This document shows, one piece after another, positions 8,118 through 16,728 of a stretch of DNA of 34,972 bases. The translations under genes and the position numbers were made by a program. The DNA comes from Deltaproteobacteria bacterium. Its GTDB lineage: Bacteria; Myxococcota_A; Polyangia; Polyangiales; Polyangiaceae. Under the pieces are notes generated by a model. That model was given only the letters and a program-made list of their open reading frames with translations, was not told the origin of the DNA and made no database searches. The stretch spans positions 1-34,972 of the forward strand of contig QJWJ01000027.1 in NCBI GenBank assembly GCA_003235365.1. Direction: 5' to 3'. Position 1 is the stretch's first letter; every line of letters starts with the position of its first letter.

Positions 8118-9926
8118 ATGCAACATCGAACCAAAGCACATTGGCGTCGGTCACACTCACCCACACCGTCACTCGCGGCCCTCATCGGCGCGGCGGCCTT
8201 TGGGGGGGCGGTGTCGATCACTTCGACAGCCAATGCCACCGTCTTCACGATGACGCCAGACGACGACTGGAGCATTCTGGAGGCTGCGCAAGCCGGTGAC
8301 GTCGTCGAGATCGAACCAGGCACGTACCGGTTCCGGGTGTATCTGGACAAGGTGGGCACCGCAGACCAGCCGATCATTCTGCGCGCGAAAGATCCCGACA
8401 ATCGACCGGTTTGGGACTTGGTCGGAGATGGTGACGACACGCTCGTAGACACCTGGCCGGGAAGCTATGGCGCCGGTGACAATCACCGAGGTTGTTGGCA
8501 AGTCGCCTCAGAGGGGGCCTACTACCAAATCGAGGGGATCGTTTTCCAGAACTGTCGCGCGCCGAGCTCCGCCGGTGTCCGAATGATCAACTCAGGCCCG
8601 GTGACCCTGCGCGACTGTACGTTCCAATACAACACCAACGGCTTGACGGGAGCATCCACCGATCTGGTCGTCGAGCACAGTGAGTTCTTTCAGAACGGCA
8701 AGACAATTACGAGCGGGCCGGCCACGCATCACATCTACATTTTCGGAGGCAAGTTCACGCTGCGCTACAGCTACCTGCACGATGGGCACGAGGGCCAGGC
8801 GTTCCACATCCGCGCCCGTGAGTCGACCATCGAATACAATTGGATCACACGCCCGGCCAACTACGTTGGTGACATCATGAGCTGCGAGCAGTTCTGCGGC
8901 GACGCGCCACACAGCCAGTCGATGTTGGTTCAGGGTAACGTCATCGTACAAGGCACGCCTTCGAACGGCAGTCAGCTGTTTGCCCTATTTCGCGACGCCG
9001 ACGAAGACCCGGCCGCGAGCATGCACTTGACCCTCGTGCACAACACCATCATCGGCACGCCGCGTTCGGGTACACACAACCTGGTGAACCTGCGCAACGA
9101 CACCGTGTCGACCTACCTGAGCGTGTACAACAACATCATCTACGACGTGGGCACGCTAGCTGAGGCGGCCGATCCCAGCGCGAGTAACTGGGGTGTCGAA
9201 GGCGCGGGCAATTGGCTCAGCGACGGTACCGTCGCGACCGACACCTTGACGGCGTCGGTGTTCGGCGACGATCCGGGGTTCGCAGATCGCGACGGCTCGG
9301 ATTTTACGCTCATCACCGGTGCTGCGGCGATCGGCGGGGCGGTCGACTCGGCACCCTTCACACCAGATCGCGAATACTACCTCGACGAGGACGTCAGCAA
9401 GGCGTGGCGACCACGAGCGACGGCGTTCGACATCGGCGCGTTCGAGTCGGACAACGATTCTCAACCCGTCGGTGCGTACGATGAAGCGCCGGTCCCACCG
9501 GTGGATCCCCCCCTCCTCGACGGAGGAGCGCCTGCATCGCCTGACGCTTCGCGACCCGCGCCCAGTGAACCATCACCGTCTCGCAGCGACGGTGGCGGCC
9601 CGACGGCTCCCGGCAACGACCGTCCCGCCGAGCCCTCCTCGGGCGGCTCCGACGACGATGTACCGGGGTCAACCGCGACCGAGAGCCCGTCGGCCACACA
9701 GCCCCCCTCCACCCCTCGAGCGGACGCGGCGAGCAGCGACGACCAGGGCAGTACGGGCGTCGGGTCACCATCGGGTGACGGTGGCGCATCCGACGTCGAC
9801 TCGAGCGGTGCATCCTCCGATTCGTGCGAGTGCCGCTTGCCGACGAACGCGACGCGCAAAGCAACCCCACTGTGGTTTGCGCTCGCCGCCCTCGCGGCAC
9901 TGACCCGACGCCGTCGCCGCAATTGA
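8118..9926 (+). CDS. Secreted right-handed beta-helix protein with MYXO-CTERM tail
   Basis: This 602-residue protein has a Sec signal with likely cleavage after ANA (about residue 43) and a beta-helix region (about 45-460). The opening phrase GDVVEIEPGTYRF and later short N-rich turns such as YNNIIYDV are typical of secreted polysaccharide lyases and related carbohydrate-active proteins. A disordered Pro/Ser/Asp linker runs from about 470 to 565. The C-terminus has CECR, then a hydrophobic helix (PLWFALAALAAL) and RRRRR. That is the MYXO-CTERM architecture, a proposed surface-sorting tag limited to myxobacteria. The catalytic class is not clear. ATG 8118 is chosen over GTG 8055 because it begins a normal signal peptide and has GGAG just upstream. 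Closeness to the pectate lyase suggests a role in polysaccharide breakdown. Confidence 0.82.
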   Translation: MQHRTKAHWRRSHSPTPSLAALIGAAAFGGAVSITSTANATVFTMTPDDDWSILEAAQAGDVVEIEPGTYRFRVYLDKVGTADQPIILRAKDPDNRPVWDLVGDGDDTLVDTWPGSYGAGDNHRGCWQVASEGAYYQIEGIVFQNCRAPSSAGVRMINSGPVTLRDCTFQYNTNGLTGASTDLVVEHSEFFQNGKTITSGPATHHIYIFGGKFTLRYSYLHDGHEGQAFHIRARESTIEYNWITRPANYVGDIMSCEQFCGDAPHSQSMLVQGNVIVQGTPSNGSQLFALFRDADEDPAASMHLTLVHNTIIGTPRSGTHNLVNLRNDTVSTYLSVYNNIIYDVGTLAEAADPSASNWGVEGAGNWLSDGTVATDTLTASVFGDDPGFADRDGSDFTLITGAAAIGGAVDSAPFTPDREYYLDEDVSKAWRPRATAFDIGAFESDNDSQPVGAYDEAPVPPVDPPLLDGGAPASPDASRPAPSEPSPSRSDGGGPTAPGNDRPAEPSSGGSDDDVPGSTATESPSATQPPSTPRADAASSDDQGSTGVGSPSGDGGASDVDSSGASSDSCECRLPTNATRKATPLWFALAALAALTRRRRRN

Positions 9927-9977
9927 ACGAACGCTTGATCACTGGCCCTCTCTGCGCCTCTCCCTTAAAGTTCCCAG

Positions 9978-10604
9978 GTGTTGCGCGCCGACCAGCTGGA
10001 GCTTCGTGTCGCCGATCGACGACTGTGTGCTGGCTCGAGTTTCGAGCTCGAAGTCGGCCGAGTGCTGACGATCACCGGTGTCACTGGCTGCGGAAAGTCG
10101 ACGTTGCTGCGCGCCCTCGCCTGGCTTCACCCGCTACGTGGCGGTCAATTGACGTGGCACGAAAAGACTCCCCACGATTGGGGCATTTGCGAGTGGCGGC
10201 GACGGATCACGTACGTGCCTCAGTTGCCCCCTCTGCTACTGCCGGACGCGCATTCGTTTTGCGTCCGTTTGAGTCACCTCGGAGTCCATCGCAGCAATCC
10301 GGCGCGCGGCGTGTTCCTCGACCACAGTCAAATGCACGCTTCGGCGTGGGGTTTGCCCGGGACTGCGTGGCAAGCCGATCCAACGACGCTCTCTGGCGGG
10401 GAGCGGCAGCGGTTGTACCTGGCCATCGTCTTGGCGACCGAACCTGACGTGCTCCTCCTCGACGAACCCACGAGTGCGTTGGATCTCGAAACGAAACTCG
10501 CCGTCGAACGCAGCCTGCACGGGCGCACGTGTATTTGGGTCACTCACGATCAGGAGCAAGCCGCACGAGTCGCGACTGAACGACTGAACTTCGAGGACTT
10601 GTGA
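9978..10604 (+). CDS. fetA: ABC transporter ATPase, FetA (YbbL)-like
   Basis: This 208-residue nucleotide-binding subunit has Walker A GVTGCGKST (34-42), the signature LSGGERQ (138-144), Walker B LLLDEP with D162/E163, and the switch His190 in THD. Its small size and the FetB-like permease directly downstream identify a FetAB-type exporter. In E. coli, FetAB exports iron and relieves iron-driven oxidative stress. The substrate here is inferred by homology only. It starts at GTG 9978, preceded by a weak AGG, and ends 70 bases before the permease start. It is the first gene of the pair. Confidence 0.85.
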   Translation: MLRADQLELRVADRRLCAGSSFELEVGRVLTITGVTGCGKSTLLRALAWLHPLRGGQLTWHEKTPHDWGICEWRRRITYVPQLPPLLLPDAHSFCVRLSHLGVHRSNPARGVFLDHSQMHASAWGLPGTAWQADPTTLSGGERQRLYLAIVLATEPDVLLLDEPTSALDLETKLAVERSLHGRTCIWVTHDQEQAARVATERLNFEDL

Positions 10605-10674
10605 TGAAGGTCGGTGCGCGTCGCCATCGACGTTTCTGGAACGAGCATCCGAACGAGCAGCCAGAGGTGTCCGG

Positions 10675-11469
10675 ATGAACGGCCCCGTATCGATCAGTGC
10701 TGGGCAACTGGCGCTGGCCGCTTCCCTACTGCTCGTCAACGCCGGTTTGTCCTGGTGGTTGTCCCTGGGCCTCGGGCGCAAACTCGTGGTGGCTGCGCTG
10801 CGCACGGTCGTTCAATTGACATTGCTCGGGTATGTCCTGGTCCCTGTATTCGAAGTGGCCCATCCGGCGCTCACGTTGGCCGTTGGCATGACGATGGTTG
10901 TCCTGGCCTCCTTCGAAGGACTCAAGCGCGTCGGGTTTCGCTACCGAGGCTCCCGTGTGGATAGCTTCGTCGCCCTGTTGGTGGCTTCGTCGGTCACGAC
11001 GTGGTTCGGAACCGCGCTCGTGGTATCCGTCGAACCGTGGTGGACACCGCGCTACCTCATCCCGCTGCTCGGGATGGTGCTCGGCAACGCGCTCACCGGC
11101 ATCTCCTTGGGTTTGGACCGCGGATTGCGGCAGATTTACACGGACGCAACGAGCATCGAAGCATGGCTCGCACTCGGCGCTACCCGACGGGAGGCCGCCA
11201 TGCCCGTCCTGGCCGACGCCCTGCGCACTGGCCTCGTTCCCATTCTGAACAGCATGAGTATCGTCGGGCTGATCACCATTCCAGGAATGATGACGGGCCA
11301 GCTGCTCGGCGGCACTCCCCCAGCGCTGGCCGCGCGATACCAAATCGTGATCATGTTCTTGATCTCTGCAGCCACGGCGCTCGGCGTCGGGCTGACGGTC
11401 GCTCTGAGCTTGCGCAGATTGTTCGACTCCGAACAGCGCCTGCGCCTCGACCGACTGCACAAGCGCTGA
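10675..11469 (+). CDS. fetB: Integral membrane permease, FetB (YbbM/UPF0014)-like
   Basis: This 264-residue protein has about seven hydrophobic segments and the hallmark regions of the UPF0014/FetB family: LRTVVQLTLLGYVL near the N-terminus, ARTMVVLAS-like text as MTMVVLASFEG, the loop LGNALTGISLGLDR, and IEAWLALGATRREA followed by ITIPGMMTGQLLGG. With the upstream ATPase it should form a metal exporter, probably for iron. ATG 10675 is preceded by AGAGG at a seven-base spacing. The gene ends 12 bases before the stop of the convergent VWA gene. Confidence 0.9.
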   Translation: MNGPVSISAGQLALAASLLLVNAGLSWWLSLGLGRKLVVAALRTVVQLTLLGYVLVPVFEVAHPALTLAVGMTMVVLASFEGLKRVGFRYRGSRVDSFVALLVASSVTTWFGTALVVSVEPWWTPRYLIPLLGMVLGNALTGISLGLDRGLRQIYTDATSIEAWLALGATRREAAMPVLADALRTGLVPILNSMSIVGLITIPGMMTGQLLGGTPPALAARYQIVIMFLISAATALGVGLTVALSLRRLFDSEQRLRLDRLHKR

Positions 11470-11481
11470 AGCGACGTGAGC

Positions 11482-13473
11482 TCATCGACGGGGGAGTTTT
11501 TTTGCGCGGTCAATCAGCGTCAGCAGCTCGCGGCGACGCGGATCGGTGCCGGTGGCGCCTGCCGCCAGTCGTCGCGTGCCGTCGTAGCTGGCCTGCCCCG
11601 CGAACTCCGACCCTCTGAGCAGCATGCCAAACGACGCGACGGCGGCAGCAAATCGAAAGTCGTCCGTGGTGTTCGACAAGCTGGTGGGCGCTGCTGGCAC
11701 GGCAATCGCGAGCTTGCGGCTCTGACTCCCCGCTGGCGGCTTGTAGCGCAAGTTCACCGTCAGCAACTCGTTCGAAGCAGCGGCCGCAGTTGGCGGCGCC
11801 GGCTGCTGGTAGCGCAGCCCGTCGGTGTTCGCGCCGGGAACCGGGACGCCGGCGGGTACCAGCTCGTACAACGCGGTGACCGTGTGATCCGCGCCGATCT
11901 CGCCAGCGTCCTTGTTGTCGTCGTTGAAGTCACGATGCTGTAGCATGCGGTTTTCGTAGCCAATCAAACGAAAGCCGGCCACCTGTCGCGGGTTGAATTC
12001 GACCTGGATCTTGACGTCCTTGGCAACCGTGATGAGGGTCCCGGCGGCCTGCTCCACGAGCACTTTGCGCGCCTCGCCCAGGCCGTCGACGTAGGCGTAG
12101 TTCCCGTTGCCCTTGTCGGCGAGTCGTTCCAACGTCGAGTCCTTGTAGTTGCCCCGACCGAAGCCGAGCACGCTCAAGAAGACGCCCCCTTTGGCCTTCT
12201 CCTCGATCAAGTCGACGAGCTCGCTCTCGCTGGTAACTCCCACGTTGAAGTCGCCGTCGGTCGCCAGGATGACGCGATTCGTGCCACCGGGTACGAACCA
12301 CCGACGAGCCTGCTTGTAGGCCAGCTCGATCCCTTCAGCGCCGTTGGTCGAACCACCGGATGTCAATCGTTGAAGCGCTGCGCGCAGCACTCGCTTCTCG
12401 TTGCCTGCAGTTGCATCCAGCACCAACCCCGACGCTCCCGCGTAGACCACGATGCTGACGCGATCGATGGGGCGCAACTGTTCGATCAGCAGGAGCAGAC
12501 CTCGTTTGAGGAGTTCGAGTTTGTCACCGGAACTCATCGATCCCGAGACGTCGATGAGAAACGTCAGATTCGCAGCGGGTCGCGCCGCAAGATCGAGGTG
12601 CTTGGCGCGTAGGCCGATGCGCAGCAGCTGGTGGTTTGGTTGCCACGGCGCCTGACTCAGTTCGGTGTGAACGGCAAAAGGATGAGGGCCGCTCGGTGGC
12701 GCGTAGCCATAGTCGAAGTAGTTGATCATCTCTTCGATGCGAACCGCCCCGGACGGCGGTAGCGAACCGTCGCGCAGGTGACGTCGCACCAGTGCGTACG
12801 ACGCGGTATCGACGTCGATGGAAAACGTCGACCGCGGGTCGGTCGCGACGGCAGTGAAGCTCCCTTCGTCTTGTTGCGCGTAGGCCTCGGTATTGCCGGC
12901 GTAGCGACGCATCGAAACCCCCTGCCCACTTCCGAGCCCCTGCCCACTTCCAAACCCCTGACCACTCCCGAGTCCCCCTCCGCCCTGACCGATCCCCGAC
13001 AGGGTCAGTCCGCCGACGCCCTGGCTGTCGCCCCACACGTTGCCTTGGACCTGGGCCTGGGGTCGCTTCACTACGACCTGAGGTGCTGGCTTGGGTGTGC
13101 TCGGCTCGACCGGCGCGCCCTGCAGCGCGGTATGCTCCTCGTGCTCGGCGGTGGACGCGGAGGTGGACGAGAGCGCAGGCAACGTCGAGTCGTCGTCCGC
13201 CTCATCTGCTTCGTCTTCCGTCGCATCCACTGTCTCTCTCGAAGACGCCCGCGGCGGCGGAACGGATGGCGCGGACTCCGCTGCCGAGATTGCCGGGGCT
13301 CGTTCTGGTTCGCCACTTTCAGCGACGACCCGATGGGGCTCCTGCGTACCACCGTTTGCTGGCAACGAGTTCCCACACCCGACGGCCACAACCAGCACCA
13401 CCGCCCCTCCCCCTACGCTGAGCGCCCTTCCGTAGCGGCGAGCACACACAAACCACGTCGTATCAAAGATCAC
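11482..13473 (-). CDS. YfbK-like VWA-domain lipoprotein
   Basis: The protein (663 aa from GTG 13473) resembles the YfbK group: a VWA domain with N-terminal YfbK-type region and a C-terminal DUF3520-like region. The N-terminus has a hydrophobic core and the Cys of VGCG (Cys33). A disordered Glu/Ser/Pro linker follows, with a Gly/Ser/Gln repeat encoded by three 18-bp units at 12919-12972. A conserved block with FSIDVDTASYALVRR precedes the VWA domain, whose DVSGSMS (308-314) is an intact metal-ion adhesion site, with later SGGSTNGAEG and ILATDGDFN. GTG 13473 is preferred because GGAGG lies eight bases before it; an upstream start at 13656 would bury the signal peptide. It may be a surface scaffold or adhesin; the role of YfbK proteins is unsettled. 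Confidence 0.86.
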   Translation of the reverse strand: MIFDTTWFVCARRYGRALSVGGGAVVLVVAVGCGNSLPANGGTQEPHRVVAESGEPERAPAISAAESAPSVPPPRASSRETVDATEDEADEADDDSTLPALSSTSASTAEHEEHTALQGAPVEPSTPKPAPQVVVKRPQAQVQGNVWGDSQGVGGLTLSGIGQGGGGLGSGQGFGSGQGLGSGQGVSMRRYAGNTEAYAQQDEGSFTAVATDPRSTFSIDVDTASYALVRRHLRDGSLPPSGAVRIEEMINYFDYGYAPPSGPHPFAVHTELSQAPWQPNHQLLRIGLRAKHLDLAARPAANLTFLIDVSGSMSSGDKLELLKRGLLLLIEQLRPIDRVSIVVYAGASGLVLDATAGNEKRVLRAALQRLTSGGSTNGAEGIELAYKQARRWFVPGGTNRVILATDGDFNVGVTSESELVDLIEEKAKGGVFLSVLGFGRGNYKDSTLERLADKGNGNYAYVDGLGEARKVLVEQAAGTLITVAKDVKIQVEFNPRQVAGFRLIGYENRMLQHRDFNDDNKDAGEIGADHTVTALYELVPAGVPVPGANTDGLRYQQPAPPTAAAASNELLTVNLRYKPPAGSQSRKLAIAVPAAPTSLSNTTDDFRFAAAVASFGMLLRGSEFAGQASYDGTRRLAAGATGTDPRRRELLTLIDRAKKLPRR
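12919..12972 (-). repeat. Three 18-bp in-frame repeats in the YfbK-like gene
   Basis: On the plus strand the unit is CCCCTGCCCACTTCCGAG, followed by two copies with two to three changes. It encodes a Gly-Ser-Gly-Gln-Gly type six-residue linker unit on the reverse strand. The near identity suggests recent expansion by slippage, giving a flexible spacer of variable length. Confidence 0.75.
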
Positions 13474-14078
13474 GAAACAAACCTCCGTTTGGTCACGCAT
13501 CGAACGTGACGAACCAACAGCCCACGCCCACACGCAGCCGAACGGCGCGGAGGCGTTGGAACCGACCCGAACACTGACAGCGACCGGAACGTGAGGTTTC
13601 GAGAAACTTCGAAGTGAGCAATCTCGATGGAGTTTCAGTACGATACGCCATGCCACGCGGGTGGAGCGAATCGCCGTCGCCCCCTGCGGCGCAACGTGTC
13701 AGAGAAACGGCGGGAGTCGGCGCACGCGCTGGTGCACCGGCGCTGATGCGCCGGCGCTGGCGTCGTTCGTCGATCGCGGCGCGATCAACCGTGTGAAATT
13801 TGCACGCCGCTGTGGGCCGTTACCCAGCGTGCGCGTTCCATTCCCACGTCGGTGTTTGGACGAAATTGCAGTCGCACGCTCGGCGAGCGCCTCCTGTTCA
13901 CTCCTAATCGCAACGCAGCAACTCTCTCCCTCGCCTTTCCAACGAGATTTGTCGCTCGACCCCGCTCGATTTGTACGGGATTGCACCGGGCGACATGCTA
14001 AGGCGTCGCGACTGCAACGCCGTACGACGCGATATTCACGACTTGTGACGTGGAACTTCGTCAACGCGGAAGTTACAG
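13474..14078. other. Divergent intergenic region with hairpin-forming repeats
   Basis: These 605 bases separate the YfbK-like gene (leftward) from the kinase operon (rightward). No open frame within it has a convincing product. It contains two clear inverted repeats: CCGGCGC-TGAT-GCGCCGG at 13737-13754 and GATCGC-GGC-GCGATC at 13772-13786. They may be operators or local hairpins. Promoters for both transcription units should lie here but were not identified. Confidence 0.45.
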
Positions 14079-15722
14079 TTGCCCGAGCCCATGGAGGATT
14101 CGCCTGTTCGTGTCGGTGACGTGATAGCGGACAAGTACGCCGTCGAGCGCGTGCTTGGACGAGGCGGTATGGGGGTCGTCGTCGCGGCTCGCCATCAATT
14201 GCTGGAGCAACGCGTTGCGATCAAGTTCTTGCTCCCCGACGCCATGGAAAACCCCGCCGTGGTCCAACGCTTCGGCCGTGAAGCGCAGGCGGCCGCACGC
14301 ATCAAGAGCGAGCACGTCGCTCGCGTCTACGACGTGGGCAAGTTGGACTCGGGTGTCCCATACATCGTTCTGGAGTACCTCGAGGGGCAGGACTTGGCGC
14401 AACGGGTTCGCGAGCACGGCGCGATGCCCGTCGAGCAAGTCGTCGACTTGGTGCTGCAAGCGTGCGAGGCGCTCGCAGAGGCCCATCAGATCGGCATCAT
14501 TCACCGCGATCTGAAACCCGCCAACCTGTTTCTGACCCAACGCGCGGACGGGCATCCTTGCGTCAAGGTACTGGACTTCGGCATTTCGAAACTGACGGGG
14601 AGCACGACGAAGTCACGCCTCACCGCGGCGCAAGAGAGCGTCGGGTCGCCCTGGTACATGTCACCCGAACAGCTGCATTCGGTTCCGACGATTGATGCGC
14701 GAGCAGACATCTGGTCGCTGGGGGTGATCATTTACGAGCTGTTGTGTAGCCACGTCCCCTTTGACGGCGACTCGCTGCCAGTGGTTTGCACGGCAATCCT
14801 CACCCGGCCGACGCCGCGAATGGGCCGCCCGGATGTCCCCCCAGGCCTTCAGCAGGTCGTCGACACGTGCCTGCGCAAGGACCGTGACGAGCGCTTCTCG
14901 TCTTTGCTCGAGTTGGCCGGTGCGCTCGCCCCGTTTGGCTCGGACGCAGCGCGGAGTTCGTTGACGACGATTCGCGGAATCGTCACCTCCTCGCGCGCGC
15001 CGTCACACCCTGCAGCCACCTTGGGGAAGGGAGCGACCACACCGATGAGTGTGCCACCCGCTGCTCGCGTTTCGCCCGCCGCGGGCACGCTCGTGGCATT
15101 TGGACGAACCGCGTTCAAATCGTCCAGGCTCCGTTTGCCCAAGAGCGCACTGGCCTTGGGCGCGTTGAGCCTCGCCGCAGTGGTTGCCGTCGCGGCGGTG
15201 TTGCGCGACCCTGCTGATGACGCCACCAACCCCGCAGGGTCCGCCCTCGCTTCCTCGCAGTCGAGTACCGGCGAAACTGAGGCAATCGATCAAGTCGTGG
15301 ATAGCGAAGACGACTCTCGAGCACACCGAAATCCAGCGCCGAACACCGACGAGGTCGACGAAGCAAACGCCGACGAAAACACCGCTGACCACGCCGACGA
15401 AAACACCGCGCAGAACACCGCTGATCACACCGACGAGCGGCACCGTCCCACGGACGAGCAACGGGCGGCGTCGAACGGTCGAGTTGCCACGAAGAGCATC
15501 GATGACCTGCCGAGGGTCGCGGAGCCGCCTTCCCCGAAGGCACCGCGCGCAAGCCGCACCGCGGTTCGGGCAGCCCCCAAACAAGGCAATTCCTCTCCGC
15601 CACGCAACACCAGACTGACGTCGAGCGCGGACGAGGTACTCAACCCGTGGAAGAACCGCGCCAAGCTTCAGCCGAAGAAGGGCGCAAGAGACAAGCGCGG
15701 CGTCTACGACATTCGGGAGTGA
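14079..15722 (+). CDS. Membrane-bound Ser/Thr protein kinase
   Basis: This 547-residue PknB-type kinase has a full catalytic domain (about 20-285). Visible motifs are the glycine loop LGRGGMGVV, K49 in VAIKF, HRDLKPAN (142-149), DFG at 166-168 and the activation end GSPWYMSPEQ. A single membrane helix follows (about 355-375), then a roughly 170-residue outer tail with short Asp/Glu/Asn/Thr/His repeats (DENTADH-like) and no recognised sensor domain. The start is TTG 14079, favoured by GGAAG six bases before it; ATG 14091, four codons later, is also possible. One base separates its stop from the next ATG, so it heads a three-gene operon. Such kinases act in developmental and envelope signalling in myxobacteria; its target is unknown. 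Confidence 0.9.
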   Translation: MPEPMEDSPVRVGDVIADKYAVERVLGRGGMGVVVAARHQLLEQRVAIKFLLPDAMENPAVVQRFGREAQAAARIKSEHVARVYDVGKLDSGVPYIVLEYLEGQDLAQRVREHGAMPVEQVVDLVLQACEALAEAHQIGIIHRDLKPANLFLTQRADGHPCVKVLDFGISKLTGSTTKSRLTAAQESVGSPWYMSPEQLHSVPTIDARADIWSLGVIIYELLCSHVPFDGDSLPVVCTAILTRPTPRMGRPDVPPGLQQVVDTCLRKDRDERFSSLLELAGALAPFGSDAARSSLTTIRGIVTSSRAPSHPAATLGKGATTPMSVPPAARVSPAAGTLVAFGRTAFKSSRLRLPKSALALGALSLAAVVAVAAVLRDPADDATNPAGSALASSQSSTGETEAIDQVVDSEDDSRAHRNPAPNTDEVDEANADENTADHADENTAQNTADHTDERHRPTDEQRAASNGRVATKSIDDLPRVAEPPSPKAPRASRTAVRAAPKQGNSSPPRNTRLTSSADEVLNPWKNRAKLQPKKGARDKRGVYDIRE

Positions 15723-15723
15723 A

Positions 15724-16728
15724 ATGACCCGCACATCGCAACGTGGCGCACGGCCCTGGCGCGCGAGGCTGTCCACCGCGCTACTGCTCGCGGGGCTGGT
15801 CTCACAGACCGCGAACGCGCGGGCGCTGGCGGAACCCGACAAAGCGTTGGCCGATGGCCTCTTTCGCGAAGGCCGAGCCTTGATGGACGCCAAGGACTAC
15901 CCCGCGGCGTGCGCGAAGTTCTCCGCAAGCTGGGACGTGGACCCTGCGCTGGGAACCCTGATGAATCTGGCGCTGTGCTACAAGCTGCGGGGCAAGACGG
16001 CCAGCGCGTGGCGCATTTACCGTCGCGCCGCGGAGATTGCCAAAACCAAAGGGCAGACGGAGCGACAAGACGTCGCCGACGCCGAGGCTGCCGCTTTGGA
16101 ACCACGCCTGCTCCGAGCCACGTTGAGCGTGGAGGCAGATCCCCAAAACACCGTGCTTTCGATCACTCTCGACGGCAACACCGTTTCCGATTCCGACTGG
16201 AACACACCGTTCGTGATCGATCCAGGTCGGCACGAGCTCCAGATTTCCGCACCCGGCCACGAACCACGCACGATGACCTTCGACGCTGTTCGGGCACAGA
16301 CGGTCGTCGAAATCCGACCGCTGCCCAAGGCGTCGAGTCTCGACGACCGACCACGGTCGCTGGGCGTTCGAGAACTGCACGACGACTCTTGGTCGGCGCA
16401 GGAGATCACTGCACTCTCACTCGGCGGGCTCGGGCTGGTCGCGGCGGGTGTGGGTCTGCACTTCACCCTGGACGCCAAAGACACGTACGACGACGCGGAT
16501 TGCAGCGCTCGAAACGTGTGCAGCGAGCGCGGCTTGGAGCAGCAAGAAGCAGGGAAGGACAAAGCCATTCTCGCTTCCGTTGCGGGTGGTGTCGGGGCGG
16601 CCGCGCTTGCCACCGCGGTGGCGCTGTGGCTCTGGCCGCAGGCAGAAGCGACCGCCGAAGCTTCCAGCACGGTCGCGGTCGTGCCGAGCACCTCGGGGGC
16701 AAGCGTGCTGTTCTCGGGGAGGTACTGA
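15724..16728 (+). CDS. TPR/PEGA-like membrane protein of a kinase operon
   Basis: This 334-residue protein begins with a signal peptide (Ala-rich core, likely cleavage near ANA-RA). It then has a TPR-like region (about 45-115: repeated helical pairs with LMDAKDYPAACAKF and LGTLMNLALCYKLRG). Next is a PEGA-like beta domain (about 130-205: TLSVEADPQNTVLSITLDG and PGRHELQISAPGH), which in other proteins sits outside the membrane and may bind envelope sugars. Two hydrophobic stretches (about 222-245 and 280-305) could anchor it. This pairing of TPR and PEGA is common beside Ser/Thr kinase genes in myxobacteria. GGGAG precedes the ATG, which lies one base after the kinase stop; the next gene's ATG directly abuts this stop. 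A partner or sensor role with the kinase is inferred from the operon. Confidence 0.82.
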   Translation: MTRTSQRGARPWRARLSTALLLAGLVSQTANARALAEPDKALADGLFREGRALMDAKDYPAACAKFSASWDVDPALGTLMNLALCYKLRGKTASAWRIYRRAAEIAKTKGQTERQDVADAEAAALEPRLLRATLSVEADPQNTVLSITLDGNTVSDSDWNTPFVIDPGRHELQISAPGHEPRTMTFDAVRAQTVVEIRPLPKASSLDDRPRSLGVRELHDDSWSAQEITALSLGGLGLVAAGVGLHFTLDAKDTYDDADCSARNVCSERGLEQQEAGKDKAILASVAGGVGAAALATAVALWLWPQAEATAEASSTVAVVPSTSGASVLFSGRY

